From: Promicromonospora sp. MEB111
GTDB taxonomy: Bacteria; Actinomycetota; Actinomycetes; Actinomycetales; Cellulomonadaceae
Direction: 5' to 3'
Length of the DNA stretch: 64,000 nucleotides
Assembly: GCF_030209445.1 (NCBI RefSeq)
Contig: NZ_JARVSD010000028.1
Span: 1-64,000, forward strand
Positions 16,540 to 25,314 of the stretch are shown piece by piece. A program made the position numbers and the translations under genes. The number at the start of each line of letters is the position of its first letter. Position 1 is the stretch's first letter. Below the pieces are notes generated by a model. It ran no database searches. It was not told where the DNA came from and saw only the letters and a program-made list of their open reading frames with translations.

Positions 16540-19500
16540 ATGAGCGCTCCACGTACCGACAGCCTGTCGGCCCCCAGCCCGGACCGGGGCTCCCATGCCG
16601 CCCCGGCGGGTCCGGTGTGGGCCAAGGTCCCGGCCCAGCCCTCCGTGCAGCCGCCCGTGGCGGTCACGGTGACCGCCGTCGTGGTGACGCGCGGCAGCAG
16701 CCCCTACCTCGCCGCCACGCTCGCCGCGCTGCGTGCTCAGTCGCGCACCCCGGACGACGTGGTGGTGGTCGACGTCGACACCGCCCCCGCGACGTCCGGC
16801 CACCAGGACCTGCAGCTCGGCGGCGCCCGGTACGTGGCCGGTGCGGGTGCCCGCACCTTCGGTGAGGCGGTCCAGGCGATGCTCGCCGCGACCGGGGTGC
16901 CGGAGCGCGGCTGGCTCTGGTTCCTGCACGACGACTCCGCCCCTGCGCCCGGCGCACTGGCAGCGCTGACGCGGGCGGTGGAGCACTCCCACGCCGTGGC
17001 GGTGGCCGGGGCCAAGCAGCGGCACTGGGAGTCGGGACCGGACGGGCTGCCGCTCGACCCGGCCGAGGCCGACCGGGGCGTCCTGGTCGAGGTGGGGCAC
17101 ACCGTGTCGCCCCTCGGCAGGCGCATGACCGGCATCGACGACACCGAGATCGACCAGGGGCAGCACGACTCGCGCGAGGACGTGCTCGCCGTGGGGCTCG
17201 CCGGGGCGCTGGTGCGCGCGTCGGTGTGGCGCGAGGTGGGCGGCACCGACCCGGCGTACGGCCAGTTCGGCGACTCGACCGACTTCTGCCGGCGCGTGCG
17301 GCTCGCGGGCCACCGCGTCGTCGTGGTGCCGGACGCCGTGGTGCGGCACGCGCAGGTGGCCCTGCACGCGCCCGGCTCGGCCGGCGCGCGCCTCCGCAGC
17401 CAGCTCTACCTGCGCCTCACGTCCGTCGCGCCGTGGGCCCTGCCCGTCGTGATGCTCGCGATGGTGGCCTGGGCGCCGTTCGCCGCGAGCTACCGGCTCG
17501 CCATGAAGCACCCCGACCGGGCGCGCGACGAGCTGGTCGCGCCGCTGTGGGCGGTGTTCCGGCTGGGTCCGCTGCTGCGCGCCCGACGTCGGATCGCGCG
17601 CACCTCGACCGTGCCCCGCAGCGTGCTGCGGCCGCTCCTGGGCACCTGGCGCGAGGTCGCCGCGGAACGGCGCGACAAGCGGCTCGCCCGCGGCGAGGCC
17701 CATCGCGTCGACGCCGCGCCGTCGGAGCTGGAGCAGGCCGAGCTGCAGGTCCTGGCCGTGCGGCGCCGGACGGCGCTCGCCGTGGTCGTGGTCGCCGCCG
17801 TGGGCCTCGCGGCGGCGCTGTTCGGTCCCGGGCTGGGCGCCCTCGCCTCGGGCGGGCGGCTGGTCGGCGGGGCCCTGCTCCCGGCCGGCGGCACGACGGC
17901 GACCACCTGGTCGGCGGCGACGTCCGGCTGGGTGCGCGACGGGCTCGGCACGGCCGCACCGGCCGACCCTCTCCTCCTCGTGCTCTCCGGGCTGTCGGTG
18001 CTCGCGGGCGGCACCCTGCAGCACGCGGTGAACGCGCTGCTCCTGCTGGCACTGCCGCTGGCCGCCGTCGGCGCCTGGGCCGCCGCGGGCACGGTGACGC
18101 GCTCGGTGTGGCTGCGCACGCTCGCCGCGTTCGCGTGGACCGTCTCCCCGGCATTCCTCGGTGCCCTGGACGGCGGCCTGCTCGGCGGCGTGCTGGTGCA
18201 CGCCCTGCTGCCCTGGACCGCCGTCGCGCTCGTCCGCGCGGTGGGCGCCCAGGCCGTCGACCGGGTGGCGCACGCCGACGGCGCGCCGGACGCCGCGGAC
18301 GGCGAGGCCGGCGTCTCTGCGTTCGCCGCACGGGCCGGCAGCGGCTCGCTCGGCGCGGCCGGGGCGGGCGGCCTGCTGCTGGCCTGCGTGGTCGCGGGCG
18401 CGCCCGTGCTGCTCCCCGCCGCGGTCCTGGTCCTGGCCGGTGCGATGCTCGTCGCCCCGCACCGGCGGGCGCACCTGGCGCTCGCCCTCGTGCCGGCCCT
18501 CGTGGTCGGCGCGCCGCTCTGGTGGACGGCGCTGCGGGACGGCGACCGCGGCCTCCTGACCGCCGAACCCCTTGCGGGATCGGGCGTCCCGGCCCCCGGT
18601 ACGGCCTCCGGTCTGGAGCTGTTGCTCGGCCTGCCGGCCGCTCCCGGCGCGTGGTTCGACATGCCCGACGGCGGCCCCCTGCTCACCGCCGCCGGCGCCG
18701 TGGTCTCGGCGGGGCCGTGGGTGCTCGGCGCGCTGGTGCTCGCGTTGGCGGTGCTCGGGCTGGTGGGCGCGCTCGCCGGGATCGGCCGCTCGGGCGGCAC
18801 GGTCGCCGCGCGGCACGTCGCGGCCACGTCGCTGGTCGGCTGGCTGGTCGCCGCCGTGGGTCTCGCCGCGGCGGTGCTCGCGCAGGACGACGGCCGCTGG
18901 GCCGGCCCCGGGCTGTCCCTGCTGCTCCTCGGCCTCGGCGCCGCGGCGGTCGCGGGCGTCGGTGTGCTCACCGGGCACGGGGCGCCGCTCCGCGGCGTCC
19001 TGGGCGCGGCGCGCACGGTCGCCGTCGTCGGCCTGACCGTGGTCGCGGTGCTGCTCCCCGCGACGCAGGCGGTGGTGTGGCTGACCGGCTCCGGCAGCGT
19101 CGCGCACGGCGGCCGGTCCGGGATGCTGCACGTGACGACTGACCCGGTGGTGCCCGCCGTCGGGCAGCAGATGCAGGCGCCGCCCCGGCAGGCCCGCGTG
19201 CTGCAGGTGGGCTTCTCGACCGACGGCACGGTGCGGTACGCGCTGCTGCGGGCCGACGGCTCGCAGCTCGCCGACGCCTCCGTGGCGCCGCGCGTGGCCG
19301 CCCGTCCCGCGGGCGACCGGGCCGCGGACCCGGCGACCGACCCGGCCGCCGCGCTCGACGTGGCCGTCGCCGCGCTGACGTCCGGCGCGACCGAGGGGGT
19401 GCCGCAGCAGCTCGCCGACCTGGGGATCGGCGCGGTGCAGGTCCGGTCCGACGCTCCCGCCGTCGGCGACCTCGTGGCCACGCTCGACATGGTGCCCGGC

Positions 19501-19911
19501 ATGAGCCGCGTGACCGAGGGCCAGGCGGTCTCGGTGTGGCGCGTGGCGCCTGCCGAGGAGCCGGCGCCCGGCTGGGCGCGGATCGAGGAGGACGGCGCCA
19601 CGCGCCAGGTGCTGCCGTCGGGCGGCACGGCCGTGCACACGGAGGTCGCGGCCGGGGGCGCGGACCGCGTCGTCGTGCTGGCGGAGACCGCGGGCCGGGG
19701 CTGGCACGCGTCCCTCGACGGACGGCGGCTGGAACCCGTCGCCGCGGACGAGGCGGCCGGGCTGCAGGCCTTCACGCTCGGCCCCGACGCCGGGCACCTC
19801 GTGGTCCGCTACGAGGCGCCGCACCGCACGGCCTGGCTCGTGCTGACGACGTTCACGCTGGTGGTCTTCGCCCTGCTGGCACTGCCCGTGGGACGCAGGA
19901 GGGGTCGATGA
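16540..19911 (+). CDS. Large membrane-anchored glycosyltransferase family 2 protein
   Basis: A 1,123-residue protein. The cytoplasmic GT2 (GT-A) domain spans about residues 42-290: VTAVVVTRGSSPYLAATL, the metal-binding region WFLHDDSAP, and the acceptor-side GDSTDFCRRVRLAGHRV. A multi-pass membrane region of about 10-12 helices (about 290-850) follows. A C-terminal extracytoplasmic domain and a last TM helix (EAPHRTAWLVLTTFTLVVF) before a basic tail complete it. GT2 fused to a polytopic region suggests it makes and passes on, or hands over, a lipid-linked glycan. The ATG at 16540 has a modest GAGG site. It overlaps the DUF5719 gene by 4 bases. Acceptor unknown. Confidence 0.88.
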   Translation: MSAPRTDSLSAPSPDRGSHAAPAGPVWAKVPAQPSVQPPVAVTVTAVVVTRGSSPYLAATLAALRAQSRTPDDVVVVDVDTAPATSGHQDLQLGGARYVAGAGARTFGEAVQAMLAATGVPERGWLWFLHDDSAPAPGALAALTRAVEHSHAVAVAGAKQRHWESGPDGLPLDPAEADRGVLVEVGHTVSPLGRRMTGIDDTEIDQGQHDSREDVLAVGLAGALVRASVWREVGGTDPAYGQFGDSTDFCRRVRLAGHRVVVVPDAVVRHAQVALHAPGSAGARLRSQLYLRLTSVAPWALPVVMLAMVAWAPFAASYRLAMKHPDRARDELVAPLWAVFRLGPLLRARRRIARTSTVPRSVLRPLLGTWREVAAERRDKRLARGEAHRVDAAPSELEQAELQVLAVRRRTALAVVVVAAVGLAAALFGPGLGALASGGRLVGGALLPAGGTTATTWSAATSGWVRDGLGTAAPADPLLLVLSGLSVLAGGTLQHAVNALLLLALPLAAVGAWAAAGTVTRSVWLRTLAAFAWTVSPAFLGALDGGLLGGVLVHALLPWTAVALVRAVGAQAVDRVAHADGAPDAADGEAGVSAFAARAGSGSLGAAGAGGLLLACVVAGAPVLLPAAVLVLAGAMLVAPHRRAHLALALVPALVVGAPLWWTALRDGDRGLLTAEPLAGSGVPAPGTASGLELLLGLPAAPGAWFDMPDGGPLLTAAGAVVSAGPWVLGALVLALAVLGLVGALAGIGRSGGTVAARHVAATSLVGWLVAAVGLAAAVLAQDDGRWAGPGLSLLLLGLGAAAVAGVGVLTGHGAPLRGVLGAARTVAVVGLTVVAVLLPATQAVVWLTGSGSVAHGGRSGMLHVTTDPVVPAVGQQMQAPPRQARVLQVGFSTDGTVRYALLRADGSQLADASVAPRVAARPAGDRAADPATDPAAALDVAVAALTSGATEGVPQQLADLGIGAVQVRSDAPAVGDLVATLDMVPGMSRVTEGQAVSVWRVAPAEEPAPGWARIEEDGATRQVLPSGGTAVHTEVAAGGADRVVVLAETAGRGWHASLDGRRLEPVAADEAAGLQAFTLGPDAGHLVVRYEAPHRTAWLVLTTFTLVVFALLALPVGRRRGR

Positions 19912-21548
19912 AGCGCAAGAACCTGACGGTCCCGTCCGCGGTCCGGCGGGCCGCGGCCGCGGTGGGCGCCCTGTTGTGCGCGCTGGCGGTCGGTGCCCTC
20001 GCCACGACGGGTACGGCCGCCCCGGGCGGCGCCGCCCGCGACGCGGCCCCGGCCGTCGACGACGCGCGTTCCGTCCCCGTGGCGGCCACCGAGACAGGGC
20101 TGGTCTGCCCCACGCCGGCGCGGCTGGAGCAGCCCGACGTCGGGGACGACGCGTTCAGCGCGGCCCCCGTCGCGACGACCACGACGCTGACCGCGGCCGT
20201 GCTCGACGGGGCCGACGGCGAGCAGCCGGCGGTCACGACGCTCGACGGTGAGCAGGAGGCGGAGCTCACGGGGCCGCTGGAGCAGGGCGCCGACGCGGCC
20301 GTGCTCGACGGCAGGTTGCCGGGCGCGCGCGTGCTGCGCCTGACGCCGGGCACGGCGACCTACGCGGCCGCGACCGTCGCGTCCGTGACCACCGAGGGCG
20401 ACCTGCGCGGCCTGGTCGCCGGACCGTGCGTGGAGCCCGCCGTCGAGCACTGGCTGGTGGGCGGCAGCACCTCCGTGGGGTCGAGCGGGCGCCTGGTGCT
20501 GCAGAACCCGGGCCGCACCGCGGCCACCGTGACCCTGCAGGCCTGGGGCGCGTCCGGCCCGGTGGTGCTGGGGAGCCAGTCGCTCGTCGTCGTGCCCCCG
20601 GGGGAGCAGGTGGTCACCATGCTGGAGGCCGTCGCGCCCGACCAGAGCCGCCTCGCGCTGCACGTCACCGCCGAGGGCGGCCGGGTGGGCGCCTACGTGC
20701 AGCACCACCGGATCGAGGGGCTCGTGCCCGCGGGCGCGGACCTCGTCGTGGGCGGCGGCGCGCCGTCGCGGACGACGGCGGTCTCGGGCGTGACCAGCAC
20801 GGGCGAGACGGTGGACGACCCGCACGCCCCGCGCCTCGACGTGCTGACGCCGGGTACCCGGGCCGGCACGGCGCGGCTCGCGGTGCTCGGGCCCGACGGC
20901 CCGGTCCGGCTGCGCGGCGGCGAGGAGCTGCCGCTCGAACCCGGGCAGGTCACGACCCTGCCGCTGGGCGGCCTGCCCGCGGGGAACTACACGGTGGTGG
21001 TCGACGCCGACGTGCCGGTGGTGGCCGGCGCGGCCGTGGACCGCAAGGGCGCCGCCGCGGACGATGCCGTGATCGACGAGGACCCGTACGACCGGGCCTG
21101 GCTGGCCGGGCAGGCGGTGGCCGGGCAGAAGACGGGCGCCGAGCAGACGGGCGGGACCGCCGACGGCGCGGTCGCCGTGCCGGAGGACGCCGTGTACGGC
21201 GTGACGCTGAGCGGCGTGCCCGACGAGCGCGGCCCCGACGAGATCGAGGACGCGACCGGCAGCACCGAGGTGACGCTGCGCGGCGTCGGGCCGGACGGCG
21301 AGGTGGCCTGGACGCACGCGGTCGACGTGCCCGCGGGGCAGACCGTCGAGGTGGGCTGGTCCGAGCTGGAGGACCTCGGCGACGCCGTGGCGCTGGTCGC
21401 GGAGCAGCCCGCCGACCAGCCCGAGGTGGTCTGGTCGGTACGGCTGGTCCAGGCCGACGACGCGAGCCTGTTCTCGGTGCTGGCCCCGACGCCGCCGCTC
21501 GCGGCGGACGGCGACGTGCGCGTGCGCCGGGTCGACGCCGCGGGCTGA
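19908..21548 (+). CDS. DUF5719 family secreted protein
   Basis: A 546-residue exported protein of unknown function. It begins with a basic segment, MKRKNLTVPSAVRRAA, and a hydrophobic stretch ending around TAAPG, a typical signal peptide. The mature part is beta-rich, with Gly/Val/Thr repeats such as LVLQNPGRTAATVTLQAW and VVPPGEQVV that look like immunoglobulin-like sandwich repeats. The ATG at 19908 overlaps the stop of the GT2 gene (ATGA), tying the two together. In actinobacteria this pairing is common (GT2 then DUF5719), so a role in the same surface-glycan step is likely but not shown. Confidence 0.85.
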   Translation: MKRKNLTVPSAVRRAAAAVGALLCALAVGALATTGTAAPGGAARDAAPAVDDARSVPVAATETGLVCPTPARLEQPDVGDDAFSAAPVATTTTLTAAVLDGADGEQPAVTTLDGEQEAELTGPLEQGADAAVLDGRLPGARVLRLTPGTATYAAATVASVTTEGDLRGLVAGPCVEPAVEHWLVGGSTSVGSSGRLVLQNPGRTAATVTLQAWGASGPVVLGSQSLVVVPPGEQVVTMLEAVAPDQSRLALHVTAEGGRVGAYVQHHRIEGLVPAGADLVVGGGAPSRTTAVSGVTSTGETVDDPHAPRLDVLTPGTRAGTARLAVLGPDGPVRLRGGEELPLEPGQVTTLPLGGLPAGNYTVVVDADVPVVAGAAVDRKGAAADDAVIDEDPYDRAWLAGQAVAGQKTGAEQTGGTADGAVAVPEDAVYGVTLSGVPDERGPDEIEDATGSTEVTLRGVGPDGEVAWTHAVDVPAGQTVEVGWSELEDLGDAVALVAEQPADQPEVVWSVRLVQADDASLFSVLAPTPPLAADGDVRVRRVDAAG

Positions 21549-21572
21549 CCCTGGGGCCGCCGACCCCGTGAC

Positions 21573-22220
21573 CTAGGAGCGCTCGCCGAAGTTCGGGTCG
21601 ATCTCCTCGGGCGTGCGGGCCAGCAGGTGCGCCACCTGCTCCACGACCACGTCGCGCACCAGGTCCGCGAGGTCGTCGAGGTCGACGGCCCGTACCTCCA
21701 CGGGACGGCGATAGACCACCACGCGGCCGGGGCGCCCGGCCTCGGCGGGGAAGAAGCGTCCGAGCAACACGCCGCCGTCCTCCCACGGCGCGGGGTCCGA
21801 CGGCGGCACGTCCTCCACGGCGAACTCGGTGCCGTGCAGGTGCGTGGCCCAGGTCCGGTCGAGGTCCTCGACGACGTCGAGCACGAGGTCGTCGAACCGC
21901 TGCGCGCGGGTGCGGTGCGCGGGGGTGCCCGGCGGGAACATCGGGCCGCGCAGTCCGCGCCCGCGCCGGTCCCGACGCCGCGGCCCCGCATCCTGTCCGG
22001 CGCCCTCCCCGGAGGCCTCGCCGGGCGCGCCGGGGCGGGCGGCCGCGAGCCGGAGCAGGTCGGCCTGCGAGGCCTTGGAGATCCCGGTGGGGCCGGGTGA
22101 GCCGCTGGTGGAACCGGTACCGGAGGAGCCGTTGCCGGAGGAGCCGCTGGACGAGCTGCCGGCAGGGCCGGAGCCACGGCCCGACCGCCGGTTCCGGCCG
22201 CGAGGAGAAAACGGAGGCAC
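21573..22220 (-). CDS. Metallopeptidase-family (zincin-like) protein with degenerate zinc motif
   Basis: A 215-residue protein. About 90 low-complexity Gly/Ser/Pro/Arg residues precede a conserved core (FDDLVLDVVEDLDRTW...VVVYRRPVEVRAVDLDDL). The C-terminal helix should carry HExxH in the zincin-like family DUF1025, but it reads VVVEQVAHLLARTPEEIDP here, so the first zinc histidine is missing. It may be non-catalytic, and actinobacterial relatives often look similar in my recollection. The GTG at 22220 fits a leaderless transcript. It is the member of the conserved whiB2 to manB neighbourhood that corresponds to Rv3259 of Mycobacterium tuberculosis (recalled, not checked). Confidence 0.75.
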   Translation of the reverse strand: MPPFSPRGRNRRSGRGSGPAGSSSSGSSGNGSSGTGSTSGSPGPTGISKASQADLLRLAAARPGAPGEASGEGAGQDAGPRRRDRRGRGLRGPMFPPGTPAHRTRAQRFDDLVLDVVEDLDRTWATHLHGTEFAVEDVPPSDPAPWEDGGVLLGRFFPAEAGRPGRVVVYRRPVEVRAVDLDDLADLVRDVVVEQVAHLLARTPEEIDPNFGERS

Positions 22221-22226
22221 CTACTG

Positions 22227-22232
22227 ACGATA
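22227..22232 (-). promoter_or_regulatory. Predicted -10 box (TATCGT), leaderless start of the metallopeptidase-like gene
   Basis: TATCGT on the minus strand ends 6 bases before the GTG at 22220. Confidence 0.4.
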
Positions 22233-22294
22233 CGTCGGATCGGGGGTGCGATCGGTCATCGCCACGACGAGGGGCTCACGTCACCTCGCACCCC

Positions 22295-22300
22295 TATCCT
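22295..22300 (+). promoter_or_regulatory. Predicted -10 box (TATCCT), leaderless start of the first DUF2142-like gene
   Basis: TATCCT ends 6 bases before the GTG at 22307. No ribosome-binding site precedes that GTG, which supports this start over longer upstream alternatives. Confidence 0.45.
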
Positions 22301-22306
22301 GTGGGC

Positions 22307-23971
22307 GTGCGCGACGATCCCGCCGAGGCGGCGTACCGCAGAGCCCTGGTGCTGGTCACCGCGCTCGTCGTCCTGGTCGGCGGGCTGTGGGCGGTGCTGA
22401 CCCCGGCGTTCCGCGCCCCCGACGAGCCGCAGCACGTCAACAGCGTGCTCCGCCTCGCGTACGGCGGCGGCTGGCCGCCCGCCGGCGAGGCGCTGGTGGG
22501 TCCCGCCGTCGACGCGGCGCGGGACCAGGCCGCGCTGGACACCGACGTGCCCGGGCGGCACCTCGACCGCGACGGCATCCCCGCGTTCGTCGGCGAGCCG
22601 CCCACCCCGGACGCCGAGCGGGGCACGGTGACCGGCGCGAACGCCCTGGCCCACCCGGTGCCGCCGGGCACCAGCACGCGGCACCTCGCGACCTCGGCCG
22701 TGGACCAGATGACCCAGCACCCGCCGCTGTACTACGCGGTGGCTGCCGGCGTGCTGCGCGCCACGGGCCTGGCCGAGGCGCGGTGGGACCTCCAGCTCCT
22801 GGCGCTGCGGCTCTTCGACGTCGTCCTGCTGGCGCCCCTGCCGCTGCTGGCGGCCGCGGCGGTGCGCCGGCTGTCGCGGTCGCGGGCGGCGGCGCTCGTG
22901 GCGGCGTCGTTCACGCTGTTCGTGCCGCAGGTGGGGCACATCCTGGGCAGCGTCACCAACGACGCCCTCGTCACGCTCACCGGCGCGGCGACCGGGTACC
23001 TCTGCGTGCGTGTGCTCACCGGCGACCTGCGGCCGCGGACGGCGGCCGCGCTCGGCGCGGCGGTGGGCCTCGGGCTGCTCACCAAGGTGATGGCGGCGTT
23101 CGCGCTGCCCGTGGTCGTGGCCGCGTACCTCCTGGCGTCCGGCCCGCGCGTCCGGCGTGCGGCCGGTGCGCTGCTGGCGGGCGGCGCGGCGTTCGTCGTC
23201 GGCGGCTGGTGGTGGCTGCGCAACCTGCTGGTGCTGGGCACGGTGCAGCCCGTGGGCATCCCGGACCGGTTCCCCGAGGCGGAGCCCCGGGGTCTCTGGT
23301 ACTTCCTGCGGACCGTCGTGACCAGCGTGACCAGGTCGTTCTTCGGCAACTTCGGCTGGCTGGAGGTCCGCGTGCCCGACGCCGTCTTCTGGACGGCGGC
23401 GGTCGTCGTCGCGGCGCTCTGCGCGCTGGCCGTGCTGCGCGGTCCCGCGCGGCGCGCCACCGCCGTCCTGGTGCTGCAGCCGGTGGCGCTGTGGTGCGGC
23501 GTCCTGGTCAACGCCTGGCCCGACTACGCGGCCCACGGCTGGATCTCCGCCGTGCAGGGCCGCTACCTGTTCGCGGGCCTCCTGGCGCTGAGCGCCGGGA
23601 CGGCGCTGGGCCTGCTCGCCCTGCTCGGTCCGCGCCTGCGCCGCGCCACGCCCTGGGTGGTCGTCGCGGCGGGCCTGGTCTCCGCGGGCGGCCTCGCCTA
23701 CGGGTTCTGGGGTTTCTACCAGGGCCCGGGGCAGTCCGTGGCCGACGCCGCGGCCCGCTGGGCCGGGTGGAGCCCCCTGACCGGGGCTCAGCTCGTGGCG
23801 GTCGGCGTCGTGGTCGTGGCCGGGGCGATCGCCGCGGTGGTGGCCACGGCCCGGTTCGCGCGCGTCGCCCCGGAGTCCCGGACCGCCCGCAGCGCGAGCG
23901 TCGACGAGACGGCGACCGCGCCGGCCGCGAGCACGCCCACGACCGCGGCCGGCAGCGGCAGGTCGGCGTAG
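22307..23971 (+). CDS. DUF2142-like polytopic membrane protein (GT-C fold glycosyltransferase candidate)
   Basis: A 554-residue multi-pass membrane protein. After the first TM helix comes an acidic loop, FRAPDEPQHVNSVLRLA, and later MTQHPPLYYAV. This arrangement is found in DUF2142 and ArnT/PMT-like GT-C glycosyltransferases, which move sugars from polyprenyl phosphate to a glycan outside the membrane. About 11-12 further helices follow, with a large loop between helices 1 and 2. It shares the same loop motifs with two genes on the opposite strand. Its last 184 bases overlap the 3' end of the convergent gene. Start by leaderless -10. Substrate unknown. Confidence 0.82.
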   Translation: MRDDPAEAAYRRALVLVTALVVLVGGLWAVLTPAFRAPDEPQHVNSVLRLAYGGGWPPAGEALVGPAVDAARDQAALDTDVPGRHLDRDGIPAFVGEPPTPDAERGTVTGANALAHPVPPGTSTRHLATSAVDQMTQHPPLYYAVAAGVLRATGLAEARWDLQLLALRLFDVVLLAPLPLLAAAAVRRLSRSRAAALVAASFTLFVPQVGHILGSVTNDALVTLTGAATGYLCVRVLTGDLRPRTAAALGAAVGLGLLTKVMAAFALPVVVAAYLLASGPRVRRAAGALLAGGAAFVVGGWWWLRNLLVLGTVQPVGIPDRFPEAEPRGLWYFLRTVVTSVTRSFFGNFGWLEVRVPDAVFWTAAVVVAALCALAVLRGPARRATAVLVLQPVALWCGVLVNAWPDYAAHGWISAVQGRYLFAGLLALSAGTALGLLALLGPRLRRATPWVVVAAGLVSAGGLAYGFWGFYQGPGQSVADAAARWAGWSPLTGAQLVAVGVVVVAGAIAAVVATARFARVAPESRTARSASVDETATAPAASTPTTAAGSGRSA

Positions 23972-25314
23972 TAGCCGGGCGGCGCGGGCGTGACGAGCTC
24001 GACCGAGAGCCAGACCGCCAGGTCCGCCACCGTCAGGGCGGTCCAGGCGGGGACGAGCAGCCGGGACCGCACCGCCAGGCCCGCCGCGATCGCGAGGCAC
24101 AGCGGGAGCGAGACCACGAGCAGGTACCGCGGGTAGACGCCGCCGCTGCTGGCGGCATACGTGACCTGCACGGTCACCGAGACCGCGACGGCGGCGACGG
24201 GCAGGGCGAGCAGCAGCAGCCGGTCGGTGCGGTGGGCCGGCGCGCCGTCCGGCCCGTCCGGCGGCACGGGGGAGGTGAGGCCCCGGGCGGCCGCCCGGCG
24301 GAGACGGGCCGCCGCGACCAGCGCGAGCACCAGGGGCGTCCAGACGAGCAGCCCGGCGGTGACCACCATCGTGGTGAGCGTGAGCGCCGTGTTCGGGGGC
24401 AGCCGCCCGGCCCACCAGAACAGGTCGGGCAGGCGGGTCCAGGTCTCCGGGTCGGCGAGCACCGCCCACACGGGACGCTCCTGCCGGTTCTGGTTGGCCA
24501 GCGCCCAGTCGAAGTGCGAGCCGGTGACCGTGCCGGTCAGCTCCAGGTTGCGCAGGTAGAACCAGCCGCTCGTGGCCAGCACGGCGCCGGGTCCGGCCAG
24601 CGCCAGCGCGCCGACGTGCGCCCACCGGCCCCGGCCCTGCGTGGCCCGCACCGCCCCGGCGGCCAGGGCGAAGCCCGCGACGACGGCGGCGATGAGCGCG
24701 GCGGACAGCCGGGTCAGCGCGCACGTCGCCGCGACCAGCGACAGCAGGGCGATCAGCCGGGCGTCGAGCCCGCGCCGGACCGCCGTCGCGGCCAGCCCGA
24801 ACAGGACGGTGACGGCGGTGGCGGCGAGCAGGTCGTTGTACGCGCTGCCGCCGACGTGCGCCGCGGCGGGCATGGCCCCCGCGAGGAAGGCGACGAGCGG
24901 GGGCAGCGGGCTGCCGGGCCGGGTCAGCCGGCGCGCGCTCCACCACGCCGCGAGCACGAGGACGCCGCTGAGCAGCACGTTCACGCCGCGGGCCGCGTAC
25001 ACGGCGGCGACCGGCTGGCCGGCGTCCGCCAGGGGGCCCACGAGCGGGGCGACCAGCAGGTAGTACAGCGGCGGGTGCTGGGCGGTCCACTGCACGGGGG
25101 CGAGCCACGCGCCGTCGGGCCGCAGCGCGAGGCCGTCCTCGAAGACGGGCAGCGCGCCGTGCCACACCTGGTAGGCGTAGTCGACGTGCGGGGGCTCGTC
25201 GCCGGTCGCGTAGGGCGCGTCGGCGAGGGCGACGGTGAGGGACAGGAGCATCCCGGAGAGCATCGCGACCAGGAGGGCCAGGCGTTCGGCCCGCTCCCCA
25301 CGCAGCCGGGTCAT
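23788..25314 (-). CDS. DUF2142-like polytopic membrane protein (GT-C candidate)
   Basis: A 508-residue polytopic protein of the same type as its neighbours. TM helix 1 (LALLVAMLSGMLLSLTVAL) is followed by ATGDEPPHVDYAYQVWHG with the acidic pair, and TAQHPPLYYLLVAPLVG before helix 2. The ATG at 25314 overlaps the stop of the upstream gene by 4 bases (ATGA), so the two are coupled. The 3' end runs 184 bases into the convergent DUF2142-like gene; the overlapping portion encodes its last TM helix end and an Ala/Thr-rich tail. Likely role: lipid-linked sugar transferase for a surface glycan, by analogy. Confidence 0.82.
   Translation of the reverse strand: MTRLRGERAERLALLVAMLSGMLLSLTVALADAPYATGDEPPHVDYAYQVWHGALPVFEDGLALRPDGAWLAPVQWTAQHPPLYYLLVAPLVGPLADAGQPVAAVYAARGVNVLLSGVLVLAAWWSARRLTRPGSPLPPLVAFLAGAMPAAAHVGGSAYNDLLAATAVTVLFGLAATAVRRGLDARLIALLSLVAATCALTRLSAALIAAVVAGFALAAGAVRATQGRGRWAHVGALALAGPGAVLATSGWFYLRNLELTGTVTGSHFDWALANQNRQERPVWAVLADPETWTRLPDLFWWAGRLPPNTALTLTTMVVTAGLLVWTPLVLALVAAARLRRAAARGLTSPVPPDGPDGAPAHRTDRLLLLALPVAAVAVSVTVQVTYAASSGGVYPRYLLVVSLPLCLAIAAGLAVRSRLLVPAWTALTVADLAVWLSVELVTPAPPGYYADLPLPAAVVGVLAAGAVAVSSTLALRAVRDSGATRANRAVATTAAIAPATTTTPTATS

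Noticed and set aside
16006-19824. 1,272-codon minus-strand frame opposite the giant GT2
   Set aside because: Low-complexity, no signal peptide or domain, while the plus-strand frame shows clear GT2 motifs and membrane helices.
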